From Raphanus sativus (Eukaryota; Streptophyta; Magnoliopsida; Brassicales; Brassicaceae): a DNA stretch of 64,000 nucleotides. Of this stretch, positions 50,669 through 62,551 are shown in pieces. The stretch spans positions 35,115,407 through 35,179,406 of the forward strand of contig NC_079515.1 of NCBI RefSeq assembly GCF_000801105.2, written 5' to 3'. A program made the position numbers and the translations under genes. The notes beneath the pieces are model-generated. The model was not told the DNA's origin and ran no database searches. It worked only from the letters and a program-made list of their open reading frames with translations. Within the stretch, counting starts at the first letter, position 1. Every line of letters starts with the position of its first letter.

Positions 50669-50712
50669 CAAATTTATGGTGTAGTTTTTTTTGACTAAAC
50701 AAATTATGGTGT
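50669..50712 (-). repeat. Micro-retroposition footprint (minus strand)
   Basis: CAAATTTATGGTGT (50669-50682) and CAAATTATGGTGT (50700-50712) flank 17 bases that read, on the minus strand, TTTAGTC plus A8 and CT. Confidence 0.55.
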
Positions 50713-50817
50713 CGTTGTGGCTGCTTATCTTTCTACCACACTAAGAAGATGGACCATCATGCATCACCCACTTGTTATTAGTTATTTATTGAATCGTTGG
50801 AATTTATTTTGAAGTAA

Positions 50818-51511
<694 letters not shown>

Positions 51512-52430
51512 ATGGAAAAAATAAAGGCTTCGCCATGCATTAGCGTCCACGTAAGTCCTTCTCAAGTCTCAAAGCCAAGGTTCTTTGCGAACGGTCCATA
51601 ATAAGCAAACATAGATTATTGTTGTTCAAGCATGGGTGGGGATATATCGACCTTCGATGGCTACTCCCACAATTTTAAAAGCCAGCCAAAATAAACAATG
51701 GTCTTTTGTGAACATTATATTTTCTGTTGTAGTCACATCGAATCTCCATCTACTGGTGTGGAAATTCTTCATATTGTTGTTTATCTTCAAAAGAGATAAA
51801 TATTGTATGCAGTTCGCTTTCTGCACCTACGAACTAAACTTGGTATATGGATTGTGAATTTAGTTCATATCCACTGGAAATTATTACAAGATATCAGGGT
51901 TAGCCGGAAGGCATGTTCAACCTTGGAGCCAAGAGGCTCCCTAATAAAAATAAAAATCAACAAAACCACAACTAGACATGCGGTTATGAACCAAACCAAA
52001 CGATCGGTTAGTTTGATACTGAAATTTCAGAAAACTAAACAGATTTATATCAATATTTCAAACCAAACAAATCAAAATTATCCAAATTAACTGAAAATAC
52101 TACTCAAAACTAAACCAAAATAAACTACTTAACCAAAAAAAGAACTAAAACTTCGGTATAGTTTAGTAACAAAACTGAAAGAACTTAGTGAAACCGAGCA
52201 GTAATTTTTCACTTCATTTTGGCATTTAAAAAAAAATATCTGAATTAGCTGAAAATCAAACCCACTGACCCGAATCAACCTTACCCACATGCCCAGATAA
52301 AACGCCCAAGCCGAAGTCTTAAGTTGTCACACAGGAATCAAACCTGAGACACGAACAAAATTACGATATTGGTCTAACATTCAATACATTGTGCAACCAC
52401 ACACAAGTTATATTTGTAAAGTCTTGCTTC
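51512..52430. other. Intergenic, no gene seen
   Basis: AT-rich DNA. The stretch 51960-52260 is rich in AACCAAAC/AAACTAAAC words, resembling a degraded repeat. The open frames here show no family features. Confidence 0.4.
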
Positions 52431-52433
52431 TTA

Positions 52434-52659
52434 GGGCATATGCATTAGTGAAATTTAGGAGAGGTGCACCAATTCATTTTTTTATTATTATTTTCGTTTT
52501 TTTTTTTTAAATTAAAAAGTAAAAAGTCCAACCAATCATAGGCCGTCACGTGTCGTTGTGAACCCACCTCTTACGGATAAACCTGCAAGACCTAGAGTTC
52601 ACCTTTTTTGCTTTGGGAAGTGTGTGAACCTGAATTTAAAATCCTCAATGCACATGCCT
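52434..52659. mobile_element. Harbinger/Tourist-type MITE
   Basis: 226 bp flanked by TTA (52431-52433 and 52660-52662). The ends GGGCATATGCATTAGTG and CTCAATGCACATGCCT are inverted repeats, and interior arms also pair weakly. No coding capacity. Confidence 0.7.
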
Positions 52660-52662
52660 TTA

Positions 52663-53146
52663 ATTCATCGTTTGTTAAAAAGAAAAACAAATAATAATCT
52701 CACAAGTAATTTATAATCCTACAGTAGTGATGGAACGTGCAAAAGGTTATGATGGTGAGTTTGTATAGAGCACTATTCGGTGGTGGCGAACTCAAAGATG
52801 ACTACATAGTCAAAAAGCAACAAGATTGGCGTGCTTCTTGTTTGTGTTTATGTCCGTATTTACTATTTGACCTGCAATTCTACAAACAATTCTACAAAAA
52901 GCAACAAGATCGACTATATGACCTGCAATTTTACAAACAATAACATCGTTAGTTTCGTCGGTGGTTCATTTACCAAAATATATGTAATCGTATGAGCATA
53001 TATAGATATGCCACAAACTTGTTTTGAGGCCTTTTCTCACAATTAAAGTTGTATTCTGAAACCTTGAACTCATTTTAAGGATGTTCTAAAAATCTAGATG
53101 TGAGCCAGTTAGGTCCATAAAACTCGGACGACAAACTTGTGCGTAA
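52663..53146. other. Intergenic, no gene seen
   Basis: AT-rich DNA. CAAAAAGCAACAAGAT-type words and a TGACCTGCAATT word recur at 52811-52940 as a short local duplication. No gene. Confidence 0.4.
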
Positions 53147-53848
53147 TAAAGAGAAAGGAAAATTCTATAAAAATATCCGAACTAAATTTTGTTAAGCTTT
53201 TTAATACTCAAACTTTTTTACTATCCAGTTTAATACTCCGACTAATTTAATTTGCTCATTTTAATACTCAAATTTTTAACATTGTACCCACTTTAATATC
53301 CAAACTTTATTTATTTAAATAAAAATACTAATAAGTTTTAAATAAAACTTAATAAAATATCAAAAATCTAAGAAAAAAATATTAAAAATTCTAAATTTAT
53401 TTTAAGATTTAGAAAAGAAGGTAGATAAACCATGGAAAATTAATTTTTTCAAAAAATAAATGAATTTGAATGATAACAATAAATTTCATTTTTTATTTCA
53501 GAAAACAAACTAAATACAATATTTAAAACTTGGAAATTTTATTACAAAATTTAATATTTTACACTATTTATTTATTTTTATTTCTCAAACACCAAAAAAA
53601 TTTAGAATTTTCTGAGTTTATTTTGTAAATTTTAGAGATTTTTAAAAATTTTATTTGAAACTTATTAGTATTTTTATTAAAATAAATAAAGTTCGGGTAT
53701 TAAAGTGGGCACAGTTTTAAAAGTTTGGATATTAAAATGAATAAAATAATTAGTTGAAGTATTAAATTGAATAGTAAAAAAGTTTGGGTATTAAAAAGCT
53801 TAACAAAATTTAATTCGGGTATTTTTATGGAATTTTCCGTAAAGAGAA
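53147..53848. mobile_element. Mutator-type MITE with about 200-bp inverted ends
   Basis: A perfect 9-bp duplication TAAAGAGAA flanks the element (53147-53155 and 53840-53848), the length typical of Mutator-like elements. The 684-bp element (53156-53839) starts AGGAAAATTCTATAAAAATA and ends as the complement. The inverted arms stay alignable for roughly 200 bp each, through AATTTTGTTAAGCTTTTTAA and AATAAAAATACTAATAAG. No coding region. Confidence 0.88.
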
Positions 53849-54571
53849 CTAAAAAATAGTGCGGTTCGGTTATCTATCGTACACGTGACAATTTATCGGA
53901 CACTACGCTGTTTGTCTGAAAAAAAATCTCGAATAGATACATCAAAATCTTCTTTGGAAGTAATGATAAATCAATAAATCTATCAGTAATTTTATTTGTT
54001 TTGTCGACCAAATAATTCTGTTAACTAAGCCCAACAATAAACCGATCAGTAATGGGCGTGTACAAGTGAAATTGGTTTTACAAAGAAAGTCTGTTGAGAT
54101 TGTGAAAACTTATGTCCAAGACTATGGATGTATACACGTAATCGGTTAATCAGTAAATCAATAAACCTATCAGTAATGTGTATGTACAAGTAAAATCGGT
54201 TTTACAATCAAATTCCACAGAACAATAAAATAAAATTTAAAACCTAACCAAAAAAAAATTATCCTCGTGTATGTTCACGTGTCTATTTTTAAGAAGGCTA
54301 ATTAACACGTCTTACAACATGCAAAGCTCTTGATCTCCTGCCACAACCAAAAAAAACTATAACAATTAGTTAATATTTTTATTTTATTATAAATTTTATC
54401 TTATTTTATAATTTATATATGAAAATAAATAAAATTTAGTTTAAATAATAATATATTGTTAAATTATTGGTTCAGTTATTTATTTGTGTATATATTAGAT
54501 TATATTTATTTTCCAAATTTAAATACAATTTTTATTTCAAATAAGTAAAATCATGTTAGTTTCCCTAGTCA

Positions 54572-54671
54572 NNNNNNNNNNNNNNNNNNNNNNNNNNNNN
54601 NNNNNNNNNNNNNNNNNNNNNNNNNNNNNNNNNNNNNNNNNNNNNNNNNNNNNNNNNNNNNNNNNNNNNNN
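54572..54671. other. Assembly gap (100 N)
   Basis: Exactly 100 N, the conventional filler for a gap of unknown length. Confidence 0.98.
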
Positions 54672-55013
54672 ATTTTTAATAATGAAATCATATATACTAT
54701 ATTTATTTCATTAAGTGTATCACTATATTAATAACTTTAACAACTAACATAAAACATCAGAAATAGAAAACTAACTTTTTCAAATTATATTCTAGAAATT
54801 CATGTTTAAATTTGTAAATTGGTTACGGACTGATGCAGATAAATAAATGTTTTTAAATATTTAAAGAGATCATAAACAATAGATTATATCTGTATAGTGA
54901 CATAATAAAATGTAAGGGAATGTTTTTCGGATTTCGATTGATTACAACAAAAATTACACTACCATGGTTAAATTTGTGAATATGATTGAACTGATTGATA
55001 TTGCCTGGGGTTA

Positions 55014-55050
55014 ATATATATATATATATATAATATATATATATATATAA
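55014..55050. repeat. TA microsatellite
   Basis: Two TA runs separated by one AA step. Confidence 0.9.
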
Positions 55051-55903
55051 CGTTTTTCAATGATTGATATCTCATGTAATTTCTCTATTCGGTTGGAATC
55101 CATTCATTGGGTGTAAGAAATTTATGATTCGAGTTTCTTTGATTTATTTCTATTCGAAAGCTCTATATATATATATGATAAATCTTATCAGTTGAGCTAA
55201 TCGTCTTGGAAAAATGCATTTAATGCTACAGACTTTATATTTGTTTTTAGAGTGTACGATAATGCCCAAAACCTAATTGTACTCGTTAGAATATTAGTTA
55301 ATTATCTCAAAACGGATAAGTGGTTACAAGGGAGCCAAAATTAGATTTCCATCGGTGATGTATTGTGAACATCGACTCCTAAATAAAATCAGGAGCTTGT
55401 ATGCATGTTTTACACGTTTGATATTGACACTATTCATATCTGAGTTATGCATGGTTTGTATTGCATCATATGAGAACTAAATTCTTATATCTAAGGCCAT
55501 CAATGAGCCAAACAAACTCTAAACTATTTGAGTTGGGCTATGTTTTATATTCCATAAAATGGGCTATCTTAGCTTGTCTAGTCCACCCACTCTCTCTGTC
55601 TTAATGCGATCTATGATTATTTTGGGCTTTATCTCAAGAAACTAAAATAAATTAACAAGCTTCAATGGGATTAGTGTTCAAAAACGAAAAAAGAAGCTTG
55701 AATGGGATTCATCTTATACACTTGCACGGTTGCACCAACATAAACTATAAGTTAAAGTCGAAATGTCCGTACAGTAACACTACTGGTAAATTTGATATGG
55801 TACAAACTTCAGTAAGATAAAAGAAAAAAAAAACTGTTTCTAAAATCTTTCACGATTTCTTTAAAATAAGGTGATTATCATCAATTGGCTAGAGAAATAT
55901 ACA

Positions 55904-56552
55904 TCTATCTTATTAAAAACAGAAAACATTGTGTTGGACCTAACATTTATTTTGTAAGTTTTTAAATTAAATACACATTTATACTTTATAGTTAAACATA
56001 CATTAAGTCACTAATGTTTTTTTCTTTATACTACTATCCATGTTTCCAAACAATATACTTATTTCTTTATACTACTATCAATGTTTCCAAACAATATATT
56101 TTTATACTACTATCAATGTTTTCCAAATAATACAATAATTAATCTTAGTAATTTTATATCTATCATTTGCTCTTTAAAATTTTGTAGAAAAGTCATAATT
56201 TCATAAATTACAAAATAGTAAACTTTAAAATTTTGATTATAAGATTACAAATTATGAAACTATTACAATTTAAATCCAATTAGATTACATATCGGTCATC
56301 CATCAGTTCAATCGGTTAGTCTCGGGTTTTAGTGATTTTTTAATATGAATATTTTAAAAACATAAATTGAATTGTCAGATCTCCGGATTAACCGGTATAA
56401 TCACAATCGGGTTGAATTTAAAAATATTGATTTAAATGCAAAAATATTTTAAATACACACTCTTTAAAAATAACCAAAATATTTGTTAAATTATTAGTGA
56501 AATTTTTCATCGTAAAATATCCCGCGCTTCAAAAGCGCGGGTCAAAATCTAG
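55904..56552 (+). mobile_element. Non-autonomous Helitron, copy 2
   Basis: Starts TCTATCTTATTAAAAAC after an A. It ends with the hairpin CCCGCGCTTCAAAAGCGCGGG (56521-56541, given as arms CCCGCGCTT and AAGCGCGGG), then AAATCTAG before a T. 649 bp, highly similar along its whole length to copy 1 at 22863-23508. The hairpin here is fully paired, whereas copy 1 has lost one pair. Confidence 0.88.
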
Positions 56553-56671
56553 TTATTGTTTAATATATGACATTCGCCTATTTGGTATAGTAAGTTACTG
56601 TTTCTTAAGTCAACACATATACTAATAATCACTTCTATAACATATATGTAGATAGTATTATTACTTAATTT

Positions 56672-56846
56672 AATTGTTCACATGACAACCTGTATTGATA
56701 TTCTTCATATATACCTTCCACAAATCCTTCTTAGGTATATCGATGCATCCATTAATGTCCATAACTATGTGCAAAGCACATGGGGCAGTAGTTAGACCTA
56801 ATTGTCCAGCTTTCTTATTTAAGTCATAAATACGATCCACTTTTCA
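56672..56846 (-). pseudogene. Unidentified coding-like remnant
   Basis: About 58 codons are open on the minus strand with no ATG at the left end. The translation contains VDRIYDLNKKAGQLGL, TTAPCALHIVMDINGC and IDIPKKDLWKVYM. The regular alternation of hydrophobic and charged residues and balanced composition look like real protein, unlike the AT-rich surroundings. I do not recognise the family; a decayed transposon gene or gene fragment is most likely. Confidence 0.35.
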
Positions 56847-58180
56847 GTCGCGATTAAAGGGGAAAACAATTTAATTTATAATTGTTTAAATTCATATTTC
56901 TTTTACGTAGGAACGCTCTGGTGATGTAAAGATTTCATATCTTACAGATTTGGGAGATTCCTTGTGGCAATTAGTTTAACCTTTACTTTTATTAGTTCCC
57001 TTTAGGTGGTCCGTGTAGTCCATTTTCTATTAATTGATATATCAAATTATGAGTAGTCATTTTCTAGTCTTTCGAGCCTACCAAACAACTTTGCAGTTCA
57101 GAGATTACAGAATCAAGAAAAAAATGTGAAAACAAAATATCATATAGGACAATAACTCATCAAAGTAACTAAAGAAAAACTGCAACATCGTCACAATCTT
57201 TGTCAGATTGGAGCAGAACGGTTTGGAGGAAATGTAGTTGATTCATTTATCCAGTAGTTAAACCATGCCCCGAATTAGATATGCTAGCAATAATTTAAAA
57301 TAACCCATACATACTTGAATATCTTGATTTATTACTAGCTAAATATTCAGCTACAAATTGATTTTATTCGAATACATATTAAGTATAACTTCCTTTTCAA
57401 ACGTAAAGAAAGCGATGGAAATGAAAAACAAGACTGAAAATGATTATGGTCTTATCGGCTAAGGTCTACTTCCAAATAGACATATTTGGATTTTTCTAAC
57501 CAAACATCTATAAGAAATTCGTGAACTATGCCATTTTGGAGAGGGCAGAAAAAAAATACTTGCGAATGACTAATTATTTTTTTTTAAAAACGTCAAAAAT
57601 GCAATACTTTATATATAAAATATTAGCAAATTTAAACATCTAAGGGAACTGGGAGTGTGATTGGCGATATATGTATAGATATTTCTACCAGAGGTTTACA
57701 CTATTATGGTGGTTTTTGTTAGTCTGAATTCATGTGGCTTATGAAACTCCAAAAAGCCCATATACACTTGTTTTGCTGACAAAAAAAAGACTACCTTTGT
57801 TTTATTATACATTTTGTATTGTTTTACTATGTAATTTTTTGGTTGAAATAGTCACTCGGCTTTAATCGAACCACCTCCAGTCTTATAAATCGTTTAGAGG
57901 AATCACTTAATTCCACTAGGTTTGTGAGAGCAAATCGTATAATATCAAATAGTTATAAATTCTATGATCATTTGGATCAGTCGTAGAAGTATTTTTGATC
58001 TGACCTTTTAAAGAATCAAAACAATATGATGAATAAAGTTAGAAAGCTGGATAACTGTCTGGTGATGCACTTACCGTATAGTATCAAAGAGTTATAAATT
58101 CTTTGATCATTTGCTGATGCACTCATCAGATGGTCTCAAGAAGTCAAGCTCATCGCACCAACAACTGTCTGGTAACTAAC

Positions 58181-58228
58181 AAAATGCATACACTACTTTT
58201 AGCAAAAAAAAAAAAAATGCATACACTA
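58181..58228 (+). repeat. Micro-retroposition footprint
   Basis: AAAATGCATACACTAC is perfectly repeated at 58181-58196 and 58213-58228 (16 bp). The 16-base insert is TTTTAGC plus A9. Its last bases match the 3' end of the LINE at 44-45 kb (TTTAGC plus A). Confidence 0.75.
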
Positions 58229-59383
58229 CAAACAACCGTGTTCACTTCCTTTGCATTTTGATACTTGTTTATCCACCACCAGTAGTGACCTTGACTTTCT
58301 GTCTAGCATACTAACTCATGTCATTAATTCCCTACAGAAATTTTTCCTTTTCATTTGAAGAGAAACCAAAAATTTAAAATTTTCTCATTTTTTCCTAGCA
58401 GAAAACTCTGTTATGTCTTTTAATTAGTGGAAATATATATGCATTTGTTTTTCCTTTTGTCTGGAAAACAATTCCGAAGACATACTTTGAATTTTGTTAT
58501 TTTGGCATATAAAAAAGAATATACTTTGAATATTTTATAGAACAGCGTTATATCTAGAAAACTAGAAATTTTGATAAATAAATAAAAAATTAGGAACATA
58601 TTGATCATTTTGCAAATTAGAAAAGAAAAAGAAACTTCAAAATATAATATTGTATTGTTACTCTGTACTGAGAATAGTACTCACCCAGTCACTCCATTTC
58701 ATAATGTAGATATTTAGAGAATGTATCTATTTTTGATTAACTTTAATTATTGAAAATATTTTACAGTCTTTTATGATTTGCTGTATTACTTTTAGTTTAT
58801 ATTTTAGCTACCTATTTTTTAAATTAATTAATTTGTGTGATGTTATCCAAATATTAGAGTGTGAAAAATAAGTACGGAGAATTTTCTTTTGTTTTGGGGT
58901 TATAGTCTAACTTTCTAAGAGATGTTTCTAAATAATTCAATAAAGTTTTAGAGCATTTTTAATGTAAAATTTCATTTTTTTCTTGAAAATAAAGTAAAAG
59001 AGAATATGAATTTTCATTATATAATGAAACAATAAATAGACAAAAAAATAGACTACTCTATTTACAGAATAGATTTTAGTATAAAATGATATATGAAGTT
59101 AGATTGGAATATTTTTACTATATACTCTATTTCACTTTATTTTAAATTAAGAATAGAGTGTGTTGCAGATAACATTATAGGATAGTATCATTTTCACAGT
59201 TTTTTGAAAAAATATCATTTTGACAGTTAAAAGCTAAAAACACAAAAAGTCACTAGAAAATACTGACTTCCAAGTTGCAACTGTATTAAAGAGCATTAAA
59301 TTCCAATAAAGTTCGATAGTTTGGACGACTTTTTCTTTACACGTTAAAGAAAATAGAATTCTATTTTGGTTTTTGAATAGTGG

Positions 59384-59417
59384 AAATCCATTTTTTTAAG
59401 CAAAAAAAAAATCCATT
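59384..59417 (+). repeat. Micro-retroposition footprint
   Basis: AAATCCATT at 59384-59392 and 59409-59417. The 16-base insert is TTTTTAAGC plus an A-run. Confidence 0.45.
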
Positions 59418-59645
59418 AAATTTTGGAAATGAAGTGAGAGGTGAGTTTTTAATAAATAAAAAGTAGATATGGTAATTCATATGTGAATAAGAAAAAAGTA
59501 CAGACTTGTCAGCCCCACTCCGTGAAGACATCATCCTTTTGTCGGACTCGGTCCGGACCCCTTTCTATGTGGTGAAAGTATTTGTCCACGCTCTACTAAA
59601 ACTCACCCACTCAAATCTATATAATGCCTTCGCAAGTTATACACA

Positions 59646-60907
59646 TCTAATCTATTAAAACTGAAGTACAAATAGTGCTTAACCCTTAGTTTTGCACAAT
59701 ATTTACAAAAGAATGCCACTCATATAATACACGGTCGTTTTAACTGACTATGTCAAACAATTGACTTAAATTTGATCGGCCTTCCTTTTTTAACTCGGCA
59801 CAATCGGCCAGAGATTTTAAATTAAATGAAAAAATATTTTTGGTCAACCTTATATCACACTAACATTTACTAACTTTAATATTATTTTCCTAAAGTCACA
59901 TGGTATCTTTACTTATTTCTTTTTTTGTCAACATGATGGATGTGATTGGTTAGATGGTAGAAGGTGATTTTGTTTCATAATAAATTTTTTCCGGTTTATC
60001 ATTATTTTTTTCATGTTCCTGCTATATAATGTATTTGTTTTAAAAAACTCTATAAAAACACAATTAAATATACTTTTAACCACAATATTTATATTATAAT
60101 TTAATAAAACACATACAATTATACTTCATAGTCTAATGTTTTACACTTTAATATTTTTTACCAAGTAAAATGAATAAAAATACAATAAAATAAAAATACA
60201 ACTTCATAGTTTATAAATGAAAACTAAACAAACTGAACAAGATACACAATGTCAAACTCAATAACCGATGAATCAATAACATGAACGTTTTTAATTTCAA
60301 ATGAAAAACAAATATTTATGAAGAACAAACTATATTATCTATAAAAGACAAATAATTATATATTGAGTATGTAAAAAACACAAAATGATGGTGTTTATAA
60401 AATCAGACTATATAAAATATTAAATTGTAAGTAATATAAAATATATAATTTTATAAAAATAGATAGATACCTGCATGAGTGCGCGGATCATACTCTATAA
60501 TCATTTTTTCTTTGAAGACCTTTTTTGGTGATAAAAACTTAAAAAGGCTATTGAGAGAAATGTTTTTTTAAAATAAAAAATCAGATATGAACTTTATATA
60601 TAAATTTAAATCAAAATGTTTGGAATATAATTTAATAAAACTTAAAAGTATATTTATATCTCTAATATTTACATTATTTTGTTTAATATATCAAAATAAA
60701 TTGAATAGAAACCCGAAAAACGTAAAAACAAAATTTCTAATAGTTCGGAAACTAAACGCATTGAATAAGACACACATATGTCAAGACTAAATAACATATT
60801 AATCTACATCATGAACACACAAAAAATAAGTTGATAAAATTATCAAAGATTAGAATATATAAGAACAAACAATAAATACCCGTGCGGGCGCACGGGTCAA
60901 ACTCTAG
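59646..60907 (+). mobile_element. Compound Helitron with two 3' ends
   Basis: Starts TCTAATCTATTAAAACTGAA after an A. It ends at 60907 with the hairpin CCCGTGCG/CGCACGGG (60879-60896), GTCAAACTCTAG and a T. A degenerate copy of the same 3' end (ACCTGCATGAGTGCGCGGATC, cited as 60469-60500) ends CTCTATAA instead of CTCTAG. The roughly 430 bp before each end are diverged direct copies (TATAATTTAATAAAAC, AACTAAAC..., ACACA..TGTCAA blocks in order). It looks like an element whose first terminator decayed and a second copy downstream took over. Confidence 0.75.
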
Positions 60908-61290
60908 TTAAACTTATAAGAACTAACTTGACTATTCATGAAGCTTCTTTAAGAAAATTCAAAAAATAAACTAACTATGATGTGTTCATATCACAATAGA
61001 ATTACCAAAATTATCTAACGGCAACATGTCATCTTGAAATAGTTACAAGAATCCATTTTGTAAGGATAAATAGTACTAGTAAACACTGTATTTTACAAAG
61101 AAATAGCTACAAGTTTTCGCATAGGACACAGCTAATACATCGACATGTTATTGTGACCGATTTGACTCAGACAGAAAAAAAACATTGTTCTTCTGTCGAT
61201 ATGGCTGAAAGTTTTCCAGAAATAGCACAAGTCGATTCGACCTGCATTTATCAGGATTTTTCTATATTATACTCTGTTTTACCACCAAAA

Positions 61291-61293
<3 letters not shown>

Positions 61294-61323
<30 letters not shown>
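61294..61323. repeat. AT microsatellite
   Basis: About fifteen AT units. Confidence 0.9.
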
Positions 61324-61328
<5 letters not shown>

Positions 61329-61368
61329 TATTATTAAAAATCAATGTAACTCGTAGAGTACAAATGTA

Positions 61369-61597
61369 CTCTCTCCGTTTTTCAATAAGTGTCGTTGTAG
61401 AGAAAATTTTTCGTTGCAAAATAAGTGTCGTTTTAGTATTTCAATGCAGAATTTATTAACTTTATTCTATATTTTATTTTTCAATTAGTTGAGATGTATA
61501 GGTAATGATGTTTTTATATGGAAAATATGCAAAATTTAATGATTTCTTAATCTGTGTGCACAACTCTAAAACGACACTTATTCAGAAAGAGAGGGAG
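61369..61597. mobile_element. Stowaway-type MITE
   Basis: 229 bp between TA dinucleotides (61367-61368 and 61598-61599), starting CTCTCTCCGTTTTTC and ending AAAGAGAGGGAG. It shares GTGTGCACAA..., TAAAACGACACTTATT and central blocks with the copy at 5815-6042, in the opposite orientation. Confidence 0.8.
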
Positions 61598-62551
61598 TAT
61601 TAGAAATTTAGAACGATATATACATCCAATTTTTTTTAAAAAAAAACTGACGCATGAAATCTTTGAAATGACGGATACAAATATTTCTGTTTTGTCGGCA
61701 GAAATTCTACCGTGTCTTTATTTTCCCTCTTTTTGAGTATTTAAATAATGCAGTTTCAATTTTCAATACAACAAAAAAGGTTTAAAAAAAAAAAAAGTGT
61801 AAGGAATTGCAGCGACCCACAAATTAAGGATTCAAATTTGACTAAAATATTTTCTCTTTGTTCAAGTCAATAGGGCTCTTACTGAAATTTTTGCGTTAAT
61901 CAAGGCTCTTATTCCTCTGATTTTTCTTTTATTATTTTTATTATGAGTTGGTTATTACATGAGCTTATTATTAGTGCAGTAAAGACAGAATAGAATGAAA
62001 TTCTGGTTATTGTCAGAGTTTTAAAAGTCCATAAATATTTTGAGAAAAATTTGGATAAAAGTTTATATTTGCAATCTAAGGGCCAGTTAGACATGCGTGT
62101 TCACTAAACAAAGACGAATGCGCGCAATGTATATGGTGCAACTCTATCGATTGAGAAATGAAAAAAAAAAATGTAATAAGCCTCTACGGCTCGTCTGATA
62201 AGATCAAATACAAAAAACAAAAGAGAAAAATGTGGCTGAGTTTCACTATGAAAAATAACACAAAAATAAAATTAATCTCACAAATTGAAAAACAATGGAG
62301 CAGATGTTGCTCCGATTATATCATCATCCCTCTATACATACAACTTTTTTTGTTTCCTGGAAACCATAATAATCTCTTCTTCTTTTTGTTCTTATTTTCA
62401 TCAAATAAATCTTCTAAGACAATCTTGATTCACTCGCTTAGTCTCTGTAAACAATCTATGAACAATGACGGTTTTTAGATTTTCAATCTTACATAAGAGC
62501 AACTGGAAACGACAACATCGTGTTTGTATTTAGGTTTTACCTGTCCAAGAA

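Larger units (their letters stand above)
53849..55903. other. Intergenic, contains the assembly gap
   Basis: AT-rich. Repeated GATCAGTAAT/ATCAGTAAT words occur at 53960-54190, and a TA microsatellite lies at 55014-55050. No gene seen on either side of the gap. Confidence 0.4.
56553..59645. other. Intergenic, repeat-rich
   Basis: AT-rich DNA with a coding-like remnant at 56690-56846 and two micro-insertions at 58181-58228 and 59384-59417. A partial MITE end, CTCCATTTCATAATGTAGAT, lies near 58692. A local duplication of AGTTATAAATTCT...TGATCATTTG occurs at 57950-58110. No gene seen. Confidence 0.4.
60908..62551. other. Intergenic, downstream of the LRX gene
   Basis: Contains an AT microsatellite and a Stowaway MITE; the part next to 62552 should include the LRX 3' untranslated region. 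The plus-strand open frame at 62158-62478 shows no family features. Confidence 0.4.
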
